Of a DNA stretch of 64,000 bases, positions 34,644-43,408 are shown one piece after another. A program made the position numbers and the translations under genes. Each line of letters begins with the position of its first letter. The first letter of the stretch is position 1. The DNA lies in the NCBI GenBank assembly GCA_963839095.1, contig CAWIUF010000025.1, positions 1 to 64,000 on the forward strand. Reading direction: 5' to 3'. Origin of the DNA: Palsa-504 sp963839095. GTDB taxonomy: Bacteria > Actinomycetota > Actinomycetes > Streptosporangiales > Streptosporangiaceae. Below the pieces are notes generated by a model that was given only the letters and a program-made list of their open reading frames with translations, did no database searches and was not told the origin of the DNA.

Positions 34644-35660
34644 TCACGGTCCGAGCTTGTCCGCCTGCACCTGGAGGCCCGGCCGCGGCCGGGCCCGGCC
34701 GCGATCGCGGCGGCGGTCTTCCAGACGAGCGGGGACAGGCCAGTGCACGCCGGTCGCCCAGCCCAGGCGCTCGAAGACGCGGATGACGGAGGCGGAGATA
34801 TCGACCTGCCCGGGGTCAGCGCCGTGCCGGGCGCAGGCCGGATCGGAATGGTGCATGTTGTGCCAGCTCTCGCCGAGTGACAGCAGCGCCAGCGGCCACA
34901 AGTTGGTGGCGCGGTCGTAGCGGCGGGTGGTGAACGGACGGGCGCCGATCACGTGGCACAGGGAGTTGACGCTCCAGGTGACGTGCTGCAGCACGGTGAC
35001 GCGGACCAGCCCGGCCCACAGCAGCGCGGTCAGCGCGGCGTGCCAGCTGCCGCCGATCGCCCAGCCCGCGGCGAACGGCAGCCCGAGCGACACGACGCAC
35101 AGAGCCGGGAACGCCGCCGAGATCACCCGCATGGCCGGGTCGGCCGTCATGTCCGGGGCGTACCGCGCGGCCGGGGTGGGGTCATCGCGCAGCAGCCAGC
35201 CGACATGCGCGTGGGCCAGGCCGCGGAGCTGCCCGGGCAGGCTGGTTCCGTAACGGTACGGCGAATGCGGGTCGCCGGGCCGGTCAGTGAAAGCGTGATG
35301 ACGGCGGTGGATGGCGACCCAGCCGATGACGTCCCCCTCGAAGCTCATCGACCCCGCGATAGCCAGCACGGCCCGGAGCGCCGGCGCGGCCGTGAAGCTG
35401 CGATGGGTGAACAGCCGGTGGAAGCCGACGGTCACCCCGAGCCCCGTCACCAGGTAGAAAAGCACCGCGAGCAGCACGTCCGCCAGGCTCAGGCCGTGAC
35501 CCCAGGCCAGCCATACGGCCGCTCCCAGGCCGGCGAACGGCACGATGACGATCACGAGCGTCACCGCTACCTGGAGCGCGCTCGCGATCGTGCGCGGTGA
35601 AGCGCCGCCGTCCGGGAATGGCTCTGTACCTTCATAACGGGCAGCGAGCTGATCAGTCAT
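34644..35660 (-). CDS. Membrane fatty-acid (acyl-CoA) desaturase
   Basis: A 338-residue integral membrane di-iron enzyme. The three histidine boxes are complete: HRLFTHRSF near residue 80, HRRHHAFTD near residue 118 and HNMHHSD near residue 265. At least four hydrophobic segments flank them (VAVTLVIVIVPFAGLGAAVW and others). It should introduce a delta-9 type double bond into acyl chains and affect membrane fluidity. The ATG at 35660 is preceded by AGAAAGGAA. The longer ORF to 35816 lacks support and would overlap the structured element. The element at 35793-35860 lies about 130 bases upstream. Confidence 0.9.
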   Translation of the reverse strand: MTDQLAARYEGTEPFPDGGASPRTIASALQVAVTLVIVIVPFAGLGAAVWLAWGHGLSLADVLLAVLFYLVTGLGVTVGFHRLFTHRSFTAAPALRAVLAIAGSMSFEGDVIGWVAIHRRHHAFTDRPGDPHSPYRYGTSLPGQLRGLAHAHVGWLLRDDPTPAARYAPDMTADPAMRVISAAFPALCVVSLGLPFAAGWAIGGSWHAALTALLWAGLVRVTVLQHVTWSVNSLCHVIGARPFTTRRYDRATNLWPLALLSLGESWHNMHHSDPACARHGADPGQVDISASVIRVFERLGWATGVHWPVPARLEDRRRDRGRARPRPGLQVQADKLGP

Positions 35661-36003
35661 CGCGGTCGTTCCTTTCTGGGCGATGCCGGAGACGCGCCAA
35701 ATACGGCAACGGCCAGGCCGGGAATACATGCGGCAGTGCCAGCAGGGTTGCGCTGAAGGTGAAAATTCCGCGCCCGTACTGTCCCGGGCATGAAAAACTC
35801 CGGCTCCCCGCGGCATGAACCGCTTTCATCGGGTGTCACCGCTGCCGGGGTCCGGAGCAACATTTCCCCGCTACCCTGCATTTATCCCGGCAAACGCGGA
35901 GCAAGGCGACTCTGCCCGCGGCATGAAAGATCACGGGACAACGTGCTGTCATGGGACACGGTGCGCCGCCCGGTGCTCGCCTTCCGCTAGCGCGGACTCC
36001 CGG
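35661..36003. other. Intergenic region upstream of the desaturase
   Basis: About 340 bases, lower in GC than the surrounding genes. It holds the structured element at 35793-35860. Short CGCGGCATGAA motifs recur at about 35810 and 35917. No gene is apparent. Confidence 0.45.
35793..35860 (-). ncRNA. Candidate structured RNA or attenuator/terminator element, copy 1
   Basis: On the minus strand the 68-base element starts TTGCTCCGGACCC, ends GGGAGCCGGAGTTTTT, and closes with a CTCCGG/CCGGAG stem extended by CCC/GGG pairs. The T-run after the stem makes it terminator-like in this direction. Copy 2 at 36505-36569 shares both ends exactly but has a different interior. It lies between the 2-TM protein gene and the desaturase, so it could end the first transcript or attenuate the second. 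Confidence 0.5.
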
Positions 36004-36321
36004 TCACGGCTTCGGCGAACCCGGCGATGGCGGCCGGTCCTGGCGGGCATTCCGCCGCCAGGCGGGGAGGTTCCGCCACCGGAACCGCCGTCGATCGTTA
36101 CGGCGCCGACCCAGCGGACCCCAGACCAGCAGAGACAGCATCAGGCCAAGGATGCCGCCCAGCATCACGATGACACCCGCCAGGTGTGCAGGCAGGCCCT
36201 GGGCGAACGTCGCCGGGATGGCGAACCGCACGATCACCCCGGCCGCGACCAGGATGACGCCGACCACAGTGCTGATCATCCGCCGGCTGTCTACCGGCAC
36301 GACGAGACCACGATTGCTCAC
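36004..36321 (-). CDS. Small two-helix membrane protein
   Basis: The 105-residue protein has two clear transmembrane helices (TVVGVILVAAGVIVRFAI and AGVIVMLGGILGLMLSLLVW) separated by a short loop, FAQGLPAHL. A basic, Arg/Pro-rich cytoplasmic tail follows (GRRRNDRRRFRWR). I do not recognise a named family; similar short proteins are widespread in actinomycetes. The GTG at 36321 is used; an ATG at 36279 (MISTVVG) is an equally plausible start. Element copy 2 lies 184 bases upstream. Confidence 0.6.
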   Translation of the reverse strand: MSNRGLVVPVDSRRMISTVVGVILVAAGVIVRFAIPATFAQGLPAHLAGVIVMLGGILGLMLSLLVWGPLGRRRNDRRRFRWRNLPAWRRNARQDRPPSPGSPKP

Positions 36322-36700
36322 CAGCGCGCGGTCCCGGCGCGGATGAGCCAGGCGATATTGTCCATAACCGACCCCTCAGCCAGCGACGAATTGGCATGCG
36401 TTTAGCCGGTCCGGCGCGACATATACAACCGAGCAGGCGGTATCCTCTGCGGGCTATCACCTAATTTATGGCGGGCGTGCCACTAAGGGAGCCGGCCAGG
36501 ACATAAAAACTCCGGCTCCCGCACTGCTCCCGCCATATCGCGGGGGCAAACTGCCAGGGTCCGGAGCAATATTCTCAAGCTACAGCTCTGCGATATCCAA
36601 AGTCAATGCATCAGGTCGGCCAGAACTGAAAGCCGAACGGGCAAACCGCCAGTGGCAGCGACCCGCCGTCGGCGCGTGCTGCCGCCGGCGGTGGCAGTCG
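36322..36700. other. Intergenic region between two membrane-protein genes
   Basis: About 380 bases without a convincing gene. It contains structured element copy 2 at 36505-36569. Short open frames here have no homology. Confidence 0.45.
36505..36569 (-). ncRNA. Candidate structured RNA or attenuator/terminator element, copy 2
   Basis: It is 65 bases long. The 16-base block AAAAACTCCGGCTCCC (plus strand, 36505-36520) and the 13-base block GGGTCCGGAGCAA (36557-36569) are identical to copy 1. The interior differs but can form CCCGC/GCGGG and GGCA/TGCC hairpins. On the minus strand it ends in a stem plus TTTTT. It lies about 130 bases beyond the DUF6629 stop and 184 bases upstream of the next minus-strand start. 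Confidence 0.5.
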
Positions 36701-37363
36701 TCAGGCCTGGAGCTGGCGCGTTGAGGACGGCGTCCTGGCGAAGCGGCAATGCAGCGTGATGGCGGCGCTGGAAACAGCCGCCCACCCGCACCACACCGAA
36801 GCGAACCCGGAGACGGTGAGCCGGGCGATGATGACGACGGCGATCAGGTTGACGACGCCGAACAGCACGACGTTACGGTAGCCCGACATCAGCAGCGGAC
36901 CGCATACGGCGACGACATAGAGCGAGATGATCACCAGCCCGGCGGGCAACCTGATGCTGTAGGAGAGGTGGTACGGGGCTAGCGTCACCCCGACCGGGCC
37001 GTGGACCATGGCCGCGAGCAGCGTTACGGCGATCACGGCCCCGATCACCGCGAAGGGCGCCATCACCTGCTTTCGCCTTCTGGCCGGCTCCGCCGCGATG
37101 ACGGCCAGGGGGACGAACACGGGCAGCACGACAAACGCGATCAGCAGGTAAGCCCACAGCGCCACCTGGCCGATCCCGCGCGGCACATGACCCTGGAGCC
37201 ATAGCCAGACGAGTGCCTCGATGAACTGGTGGGCACCGAGCAGGGCGGGGATCCACGCCAGCGCGACGAACTCGCGGCGCCGGCCGATATGGCGGACCGC
37301 ATCGACGCCGATGGCGCATATCAGCAAGCCGCCGCCGATGTCCGCCTGGGGTGAGAAGCACAC
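36701..37363 (-). CDS. DUF6629 family membrane protein
   Basis: The 220-residue protein starts MCFSPQADIGGGLLICAIGV, the conserved N-terminus of DUF6629, followed by GAHQFIEALVWLWLQG. About seven hydrophobic segments follow, with a short cytoplasmic loop AEPARRRKQ in the middle. The family is functionally uncharacterised. The start ATG at 37363 is the family start. It leads a set of minus-strand membrane-associated genes separated by the structured elements. Confidence 0.8.
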   Translation of the reverse strand: MCFSPQADIGGGLLICAIGVDAVRHIGRRREFVALAWIPALLGAHQFIEALVWLWLQGHVPRGIGQVALWAYLLIAFVVLPVFVPLAVIAAEPARRRKQVMAPFAVIGAVIAVTLLAAMVHGPVGVTLAPYHLSYSIRLPAGLVIISLYVVAVCGPLLMSGYRNVVLFGVVNLIAVVIIARLTVSGFASVWCGWAAVSSAAITLHCRFARTPSSTRQLQA

Positions 37364-37774
37364 GCGGTTCCCTCTCTGGGGTGCGGTGCCAGGGGTTAGG
37401 CCCCGGGACGGGTGGCTGGCCGACCACGAGCATACGCGCGAGGGCAGCCGGATCCGCCCGTGGTAAGTTCAGGTTGTTGCTCTGGACCTCGGCGGCTGAT
37501 GATGTTCGCCGTCTGCGGATACCGCCGAGATGCCGGGAGCACGTGATGCTGGGATTCAGCCAGATAATCCGCCCTCGTGCATCGGTCGCGGCCAGCGCGC
37601 CCGGTAACGGGAGCGCCGACGGACACGACCAGCCCGCTACCGGGCGGCGTCAGGCACATTCGCCCTGGGTCATCCGGCCAGCCCGATGACCATCCGCATC
37701 CGGTTCGGCCGCGTTAGCCGCCGGGGCCCAGGTTCGGGTCCGGCCGCGAATCATGACGAGAGCCCGGGCTTAAC
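37364..37774. other. Intergenic region between divergent genes
   Basis: About 410 bases between DUF6629 (minus) and the STAS gene (plus). Several short frames cross it, but none has recognisable homology. Promoters for both genes are expected here; I cannot place them reliably. Confidence 0.4.
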
Positions 37775-38314
37775 GTGGAGATCAGCATCCGCGACTTCGA
37801 CGGTCTGGCCGTCGTCGCCCTGCACGGGCAGCTCAGCCTGGCGGAAACCCAGGGCGTCGTGTCCCGCCTGATCACGGCCGTGACGGCCTCCGGGTCACCG
37901 GTCATCATGGACCTGGCGCGCCTGGACGGCATCGGCTACAGCGGTTTGTCGGTGCTGCTGAGACTGCGGAAATGGACCCGGCGAAGCGGCGGCGACCTGA
38001 CGCTGGCCGCTCCCCGGGAGCCGGTCCGCCATCTTCTGGAAGCCACCGGCCTGATCGACGTCTTCTCGGTTTATCCCAGCGTCGAAGAGGCGGCGGAAAC
38101 GACACGGCGGGCCCGGGCAGGCCCCCCGGCTCCGCCGCCGCTCCATGCCGCCCCGGTTACCCGGTCGGGCTGCCAGCGGCAGGCCGGCCACGACGCCCGT
38201 CGCAGTCCGGTCCGGTCATGGCGCGGGCGCGGAGCGTGCCGGCCTCAGCGAGCCGCGCGGGATGCCTGCCGCAGGTGGCGCCCGGGAGGGACCACCACGG
38301 CTCGTCACCTCTGA
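37775..38314 (+). CDS. STAS-domain protein with a long disordered tail
   Basis: Residues 1-110 form a STAS domain: MEISIRDFDGLAVVALHGQL, VIMDLARLDGIGYSGLSVLL, in which Tyr-Ser occupies the usual phosphoserine position, and LAAPREPVRHLLEATGLIDV. The last 65 residues are Arg/Pro/Ala-rich and probably disordered, or an out-of-frame extension. It is an anti-anti-sigma-like protein, likely a phospho-switch for an RsbW-type ATPase. The sigma gene begins 160 bases downstream on the same strand. The start is GTG. Confidence 0.78.
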   Translation: MEISIRDFDGLAVVALHGQLSLAETQGVVSRLITAVTASGSPVIMDLARLDGIGYSGLSVLLRLRKWTRRSGGDLTLAAPREPVRHLLEATGLIDVFSVYPSVEEAAETTRRARAGPPAPPPLHAAPVTRSGCQRQAGHDARRSPVRSWRGRGACRPQRAARDACRRWRPGGTTTARHL

Positions 38315-38473
38315 TCAGGTGACCTGACGGCAGGCGGGCGTGGCCGTCGCGGTGGCAGCGGCCTCATCCGGTCACGACTACGGAACCGTCATCGTGCCCG
38401 CAAGCGCACGGTCACGTACCTCCCGCCCCGGACCCCGGCGGTTCTCATCAGGCCTTTGCGAACCGAGGTTGAC

Positions 38474-39397
38474 ATGGCGGCGATTTCCCCAGGAACAGCA
38501 GCTGCCGCGGAGTCCGGCCCGGGCCCGCGCATCCCCTCGGCCCGGATGGCCGCGGACCTGGCCGGGATGGATGACGGGGCGCTGCTGGCCCTCGTGCGGC
38601 TGTCGCCGCGCGCCAGCGAGCAGCGCGCGGCGGCGTGCGAGCTGCTGATCAGCCGTCACCAGGACCTGGTCCGGTCCTGCGTGCGGCGGTATGTGCGCAG
38701 CGCTGAGCCGAAGGAAGACTTGATGCAGGTGGGATACGTCGGCCTGCTCAAGGCGATCAGCAGTTTCGACCCGGCCTTCTGCCGCAGCCTGGCGACCTAC
38801 GCGCGGCCGTGCATCAGCGGCGAGCTCAAGCGGCACTTCCGTGACAAGCGCTGGCAGGTCCATGTGAGGCGCCCAGTACAGGAACTGGTCCTGGAGGTCC
38901 GCGAAGCGACCTGGCGGCTCGCCCAGGAGCTGGGCCGGATGCCGACCGACTCCGACCTGGCCCGGCACCTCGGCGTCAGCGGGGATGACCTGCGGCATGC
39001 CCAGCAGGCCGAGGTGGCGTTCCAGTGGAACTCGCTGGACGCCCCGCTGGCCGGCCAGCGGGACACGAGAACTCTGGCTGACTCCCTCGGTACCGAGGAT
39101 CCGCGGCTGGAGCACATGCTCAGCATGCGCGCGGTCGCCGCGCACTGGGGCGAGCTGGCCCCGCGTGAGCGGGAGATCCTGCTGATGCGCTTTCGCGGCG
39201 GCATGACGCAGGCGCAGATCGGCCAGCGGCTCGGCATCTCCCAGATGCAGGTCTCCCGGCGGATCGCCGGGGCGATCGGCTATCTCCGCTCGCACCTGCT
39301 CGACCCGGAGGCCACCTACCGGGTTAGGCCGGATGCGGGCCGAGGACGCAGTCCCCGCAGTAGCGGGCGGGCCCGGGAGGCGACAGGCGGTAGATGA
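38474..39397 (+). CDS. SigB/SigF/SigG-type RNA polymerase sigma factor
   Basis: The 307-residue group 3 sigma factor has region 2 (ELLISRHQDLVRSCVRRYVR, DLMQVGYVGLLKAISSFDP, SLATYARPCISGELKRHFRD), region 3 (LAQELGRMPTDSDLARHLGV) and region 4 (LAPREREILLMRFRGGMTQA with the HTH QIGQRLGISQMQVSRRI). This is the alternative stress/development class normally controlled by RsbW/RsbV partner switching, and STAS genes are adjacent. The ATG at 38474 is preferred over a TTG six codons upstream. The last 30 residues are basic and overlap the FhuF-like gene on the other strand by 74 bases. Confidence 0.88.
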   Translation: MAAISPGTAAAAESGPGPRIPSARMAADLAGMDDGALLALVRLSPRASEQRAAACELLISRHQDLVRSCVRRYVRSAEPKEDLMQVGYVGLLKAISSFDPAFCRSLATYARPCISGELKRHFRDKRWQVHVRRPVQELVLEVREATWRLAQELGRMPTDSDLARHLGVSGDDLRHAQQAEVAFQWNSLDAPLAGQRDTRTLADSLGTEDPRLEHMLSMRAVAAHWGELAPREREILLMRFRGGMTQAQIGQRLGISQMQVSRRIAGAIGYLRSHLLDPEATYRVRPDAGRGRSPRSSGRAREATGGR

Positions 39398-40133
39398 GGC
39401 AGCAGTTCCGGCGGCGAAAGGCCGCCCCCGGACTCCCCCGGTAGGTGCCGGCCAGGCCCGGGTACCGCAGGGCCGTCGCCGCGGCGCTGGCCGCCGCGGA
39501 GGCCAGGTCCGGCCGGGCGGCCGCGATCATGGCCGCGGAGCCGTTGGCGGCCGAGGCGACGTTGCCCCAGAGCACCTGCGGGGAGACCGCCATCGCCGCC
39601 ACGGCCTCGACGACCTGCCGGACGGGACCGGCCAGGAGGGCCAGGGACGCGGCGGCACCCGCCCCGGCTGCCGACGGCGCCTCCGGGGGCAGGGACAACC
39701 GGAACGGGCCGCCGAGGGCAGGGACCCACCGCGCCTGCGCGGTATCGACGGACAGCGACCAGCCGGCCGCGGCGGCGCCGAGGACGGGCGAGAGCAGCCG
39801 GGCGCACAGCCCCAGCTGCGTGACTGAGGCTGCGACCCGGAACTCCACGCTCTCGACCGGGCATCCGGCGGCGGCCGCGAGCCGCGCGCGAACCTCGCCG
39901 ATCTGGGCGGCCAGTGCACCCGGCGCGTTTATCAGCTCGCCGAGAGGCTGCCATGGCGGGCACGCCGCGGAGCCGGTCGGGTGCACCTCCACCGCGAAGT
40001 AGGGGCCGAGCGCGGCCAGGCTGCCGAGCAGGTCCGCGGCGGGGATCGTCCGCTCCCTTTCGTCCGGCGGAGGTCGCGGATGATCCGGCGGAGGTCCGTG
40101 ATCGTCCGGTGGCTGGGCGGAATCAGCTGCCAT
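39324..40133 (-). CDS. FhuF-like (2Fe-2S)-binding protein
   Basis: The 269-residue protein ends with the FhuF C-terminal iron-sulfur motif: RRRNCCLIYRLSPPG, then RYCGDCVLGP, a CC-x10-C-x2-C pattern. The N-terminal 30 residues are Pro/Asp/His-rich. The middle matches the helical ferric-reductase-like body (QIGEVRARLAAAAGCPVESV, LWGNVASAANGSAAMI). FhuF-type proteins reduce ferric siderophores in the cytoplasm. No siderophore genes adjoin. The ATG at 40133 was chosen because upstream frame content belongs to the broken gene next door. Confidence 0.78.
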   Translation of the reverse strand: MAADSAQPPDDHGPPPDHPRPPPDERERTIPAADLLGSLAALGPYFAVEVHPTGSAACPPWQPLGELINAPGALAAQIGEVRARLAAAAGCPVESVEFRVAASVTQLGLCARLLSPVLGAAAAGWSLSVDTAQARWVPALGGPFRLSLPPEAPSAAGAGAAASLALLAGPVRQVVEAVAAMAVSPQVLWGNVASAANGSAAMIAAARPDLASAAASAAATALRYPGLAGTYRGSPGAAFRRRNCCLIYRLSPPGPARYCGDCVLGPHPA

Positions 40134-41433
40134 CGGGGTAGCCGCCGCGGTGCAGGACCATCGGGTAGTGCGGGAGGGTGACCGGCGGGCGGACCGCGGC
40201 GCGCCAGTTGTCCGGGTACGGCTGCAGGCCGCCGAACAGGGGCGAGGAGCTCGCCTTCCGGCGCCGTGGCCAGCGGTTCCAGCGCGGCCCGGATCGCGCC
40301 GGGCGTCTCGGCGCCGAAGCGGTCCCGCCAGCGCCGCTCGATCGCGGCGGTGAGCTCGTGGTAGCGGTGCTGGGCCCGCTGACCCCGGGAGGTGAGGCGG
40401 GCGACCTTGCCGCGGCGGGCGGCCGGGTCCGGTTCCTCGGCCGCCAGGCGCGGCCCGGGTCAGGACGCCGAGCGCCCAGCTGACGGCCTCCTTGGAGATG
40501 CCGGCCAGGGACGGGAGATCGCGCAGCCGGGTCCCGTCCGCGGCCCAGCACGCGCAGCGACGGTGGCGTCGGCCGCCAGGGACTGCCCCGCCTCGCTCTC
40601 GTACTCGATCGCGAACGACAGCAGGACCCGGGACAGCAGCGCCGGACAGCGGCAGGCGGCCGGGTCGGCCGGGTCCGGCCGGGGCGGCAGGGCGGGAATC
40701 TGGCTGAGCAGGGCCGCGCCGCAGGATCGGCAGGCAGTCGGGCAGCCCGGGATCGAGCTGGCCGGACCAGGGCGACGAGGGCATCCCGCAGCCGGGCGAC
40801 CTGATCCGCGCCGAACCGGTCTCGCCAGCGCTGCTCGACGAGGCGGCAGCAGCGGCAGCCAGGCCTGCGTGCGCCCGCAGGCCGGCCGCGGTGGCGCGCA
40901 GGACGGCGTCCGGGCCCGGGCTTGCCCTTGTGGATCTTCCTGGCGGTTCCGTCGATGGTGACGTAGCCCCAGCGCCGCATGCCGTCCAGGTTGGTCCCGG
41001 TGCGGGCGCGGGCCAGGAGCTCGCCGCGGTGATGGGCTCCTCGGTGACGTACCGCATGCAGTTCTCCCACATGACCAGCGACATCAGCCAGGACGCCGTC
41101 GCCCGGGCCGGACGGGCCGTGGTCGGTGGTGCGGTGCGGGATGACCGTGCTCGGCCTCGTTGTCGAATTCGATCGTGAACGCGACCAGCGCCTGGGACAG
41201 CAGGGCCGACAGGGGCAAGGGCCCGTCCTGGGGCGGCTGGGATGGCTGAGGCGCGGACGATCGAGAAGGCGCGGCGCGGCGCGGCCGCGCGGCTGGCCGG
41301 GGACCGGAAGCGGGGGCGGCTGAGGGATCACGGGCGGACCGGGGACCGGCGGTCGCCGAGGAATCAGGGGCGGCCCGGGGACCGGCGGAGGCGGTGAGCA
41401 GGCCGGCCGTCGGCGGCGCTCGTCGCTGTCCAT
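40123..41433 (-). pseudogene. Winged-helix regulator-like gene broken by many frame changes
   Basis: Recognisable blocks of a two-module HTH-like protein are scattered over three frames: PLSALLSQALVAFTIEFDNE near 41200, SLVMWENCMRYVTEEPITA near 41060, GMRRWGYVTIDGTARKIHKG near 40960, DAVLRATAAGLRA, EQRWRDRFGADQVARLRDAL near 40820, LPSLAGISKEAVSWALGVLT near 40500 and GLQPYPDNWRAAV-LPHYPM near 40200. Their order matches an intact actinobacterial protein of about 350 residues. At least six frame changes are needed, of both signs, so one simple error cannot restore it. Confidence 0.6.
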
Positions 41434-42184
41434 CTTCCCGCCGGCGTGCGCTTTGCCTCCGGCGTGGGCTCTCGCCGGCGGCGTCCGCGACCTGCCAGCC
41501 GGTCCGGGCGAGCAGGTCCTCGGCCTCGCCGGCCTCGAAGAAGGACCTGGCCGGCTCCCCCAGCGCGGTGACCGCGGCCTGGAAACGGGCCCGGATCCCT
41601 TCGGCCGGGCGGGACGTGGACACGCTGATGGCCAGCTGGCTGCCGGGCGCGGCGACCTGGCGGAACTGGTCCAGGACGTTCTCCAGGACGGCGGGCTCGA
41701 GGTAGACGGCTATCCCTTCGAGCAGGAACAGGCTGGGTTCGCCCGCGTCGAGCCCGGCCTCACGCAGCCGGTCCGCCACCGGGTCCCGGGTGAAGTCGGC
41801 TTCGACGAATTGCACCCCGGCCGCGGTGATGCCGAGCCGCTTCAGCCGGGCGAGCTTGTCCCGCTGGGTCGCGGGGTGGTCGACCTCGAACCAGCGGACC
41901 CCCGGCTTGGCGTAGCGCAGCGAGCGTCCGTCGTAGCCGGCCGCGCCGACGACGATCTGCCGGACGCCGCGGTCGATGGCACCGGTCACGGTCCGGTCGA
42001 AGAACGACGTGCGCGCCGCGAGGTAGTCATGCATCCGGCCCGCCGGGACCGTCAGGCCGTCCACGATGTCGGTGGCCAGCGCCTCGTCAGTGGCGGGATC
42101 ACCGTAGTCCGTGACGACCCGGGTGAACCCGAGCCGGTGCGCCGCTACCCGGCGGGCCGTAGCAGAAGGACCCCCGTCTTCCAT
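41084..42184 (-). CDS. SAM-dependent methyltransferase, TIGR00027/LCM-like
   Basis: Residues 1-255 match the leucine-carboxymethyltransferase-like family: LATDIVDGLTVPAGRMHDYL, ARTSFFDRTVTGAIDRGVRQ, the SAM motif IVVGAAGYDGRSLRY, WFEVDHPATQRDKLARL and FLLEGIAVYLEP. Members methylate small or secondary metabolites and often have unknown targets. From about residue 265 the frame runs into Pro/Ala-rich sequence and then into the regulator relic, so the true C-terminus probably lies near 41390. The ATG at 42184 is 36 bases from the divergent OsmC start. Confidence 0.8.
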   Translation of the reverse strand: MEDGGPSATARRVAAHRLGFTRVVTDYGDPATDEALATDIVDGLTVPAGRMHDYLAARTSFFDRTVTGAIDRGVRQIVVGAAGYDGRSLRYAKPGVRWFEVDHPATQRDKLARLKRLGITAAGVQFVEADFTRDPVADRLREAGLDAGEPSLFLLEGIAVYLEPAVLENVLDQFRQVAAPGSQLAISVSTSRPAEGIRARFQAAVTALGEPARSFFEAGEAEDLLARTGWQVADAAGESPRRRQSARRREDGQRRAPPTAGLLTASAGPRAAPDSSATAGPRSARDPSAAPASGPRPAARPRRAAPSRSSAPQPSQPPQDGPLPLSALLSQALVAFTIEFDNEAEHGHPAPHHRPRPVRPGRRRPG

Positions 42185-42220
42185 AACGGCTCATTCTGCC
42201 ACGGCGCTACTGTGGCCAGC

Positions 42221-42656
42221 ATGGCGACAGATTCCGCGCACCGCAGCGTCCGGCTCGAGCGCATCGAGAACGGCACGTTCCTCGTCACGAACGACCGCGG
42301 CGGCGAGCTCCGCATCAGCAGCGGAATGAGCGGCAGCACCGACTTCACCCCGGTGGACCTGCTGCTGGCCGGGATCGGCGGCTGCACCGCGATGGACGTC
42401 GACACCCTGACGTCGCGCCGCGCCGTACCGGACGCGTTCGAGGTCGCCGTGGACGCGGAGAAAATCCGCGACGAGGCCGGCAACCACCTGACCGGACATC
42501 GTGGTGACCTTCCGGGTCAGGTTCCCCGGCGGCGAGGGAGGCGACAAGGCCCGGGCGCTGCTGCCGGACGCCGTCAAGAAGTCGCACGACCGGCTGTGCA
42601 CGGTGAGCCGGACGGTGGAGCTCGGCACCCCGATCGAGGACCGCATCGAGTCCTAG
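42221..42656 (+). CDS. OsmC-family peroxiredoxin-like protein (one frameshift)
   Basis: The first frame reads RLERIENGTFLVTNDRGGEL, FTPVDLLLAGIGGCTAMDVD with the first catalytic-type cysteine, and DAFEVAVDAEKIRDEAGNHL. After 42493 the next frame continues DIVVTFRVRFPGG, KKSHDRLCTVSRTVE with the second cysteine, and DRIES. Removing one G from the CCGG at 42492-42495 restores a continuous 144-residue OsmC fold; total length is 3n+1. OsmC proteins reduce organic hydroperoxides through the cysteine pair. The ATG at 42221 is well placed. Confidence 0.82.
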
Positions 42657-43408
42657 CCGTGCCAGCGGAACCGCCAGAGCGTGAAGGCGGCTCCGGCGGC
42701 AGTCCACAGCCCCAGGTCGAGCAGGTCCCAGGCGGGGAAGGGGCGCACCGCGTAGGTGTTCTGCAGGATCTCGGCCAGCGACTTGACCGGGAACGCGGCG
42801 ACCAGGCGGGACAGCCAGCCCGGCAGCCCGCTGAAGGTGGGGTCGAAGACGCCGGAGATGATGGCGATCGGCAGGAAGCTGGCGTAGGCGACCGGGCCGG
42901 CGGATTCGGCGCTGGTGATGACCGCGCTGATCGCCAGGCCGAGCACGGCGAAGCACACCGTGCCCAGCACCAGGCCGCCGGCCAGGGCCGGCACCTCGCT
43001 CGCGCGGGGCGCGGCGCCGAACGCCAGCCAGCCGATCAGCCCGGTGGCGGCGGCGATGAGGATCACGGTGACGACCGTGCTCGCCAGCAGGCCGCCGATG
43101 TAGGCCCCCGGCGGCAGCGGCGTGGTCCTGATCCGCTTGAGCACGCCGTCGTGGCGCAGCACCGCGACCTTCGACCCGAGGTTCACGTAGGCGGCCACGA
43201 TCACGCCGAACGCCAGGATGCCCGGCACGAAGACCGTGGTGTTGGGGATGTGCGTGCCCGGCAGGTGCGAGCCGGCGTTGGCCGCGCCGATCAGCAGCAA
43301 GATCATCAGCGGGAAGGCGAAGGTGAACAGCGCGTACTCGGCGCTGCGCCAGAAGCTGCGCTGCTCGAGCAGGGCCTGCCGGGCGGCCAGGCGGATCGTC
43401 CTGGTCAC
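42653..43408 (-). CDS. ABC-2 type exporter permease
   Basis: A 251-residue permease with six hydrophobic segments (ALFTFAFPLMILLLIGAANA, VFVPGILAFGVIVAAYVNLG, STVVTVILIAAATGLIGWLA, LAGGLVLGTVCFAVLGLAIS, ASFLPIAIISGVFDP and a last helix near WDLLDLGLWTAAG). The short cytoplasmic loop RIRTTPLPPGAYIGG is the family's hallmark. It pairs with the ATPase whose stop overlaps its start by four bases (ATGA). It would export a drug-like or lipid substrate. Its stop overlaps the OsmC gene end-to-end. Confidence 0.88.
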   Translation of the reverse strand: MTRTIRLAARQALLEQRSFWRSAEYALFTFAFPLMILLLIGAANAGSHLPGTHIPNTTVFVPGILAFGVIVAAYVNLGSKVAVLRHDGVLKRIRTTPLPPGAYIGGLLASTVVTVILIAAATGLIGWLAFGAAPRASEVPALAGGLVLGTVCFAVLGLAISAVITSAESAGPVAYASFLPIAIISGVFDPTFSGLPGWLSRLVAAFPVKSLAEILQNTYAVRPFPAWDLLDLGLWTAAGAAFTLWRFRWHG

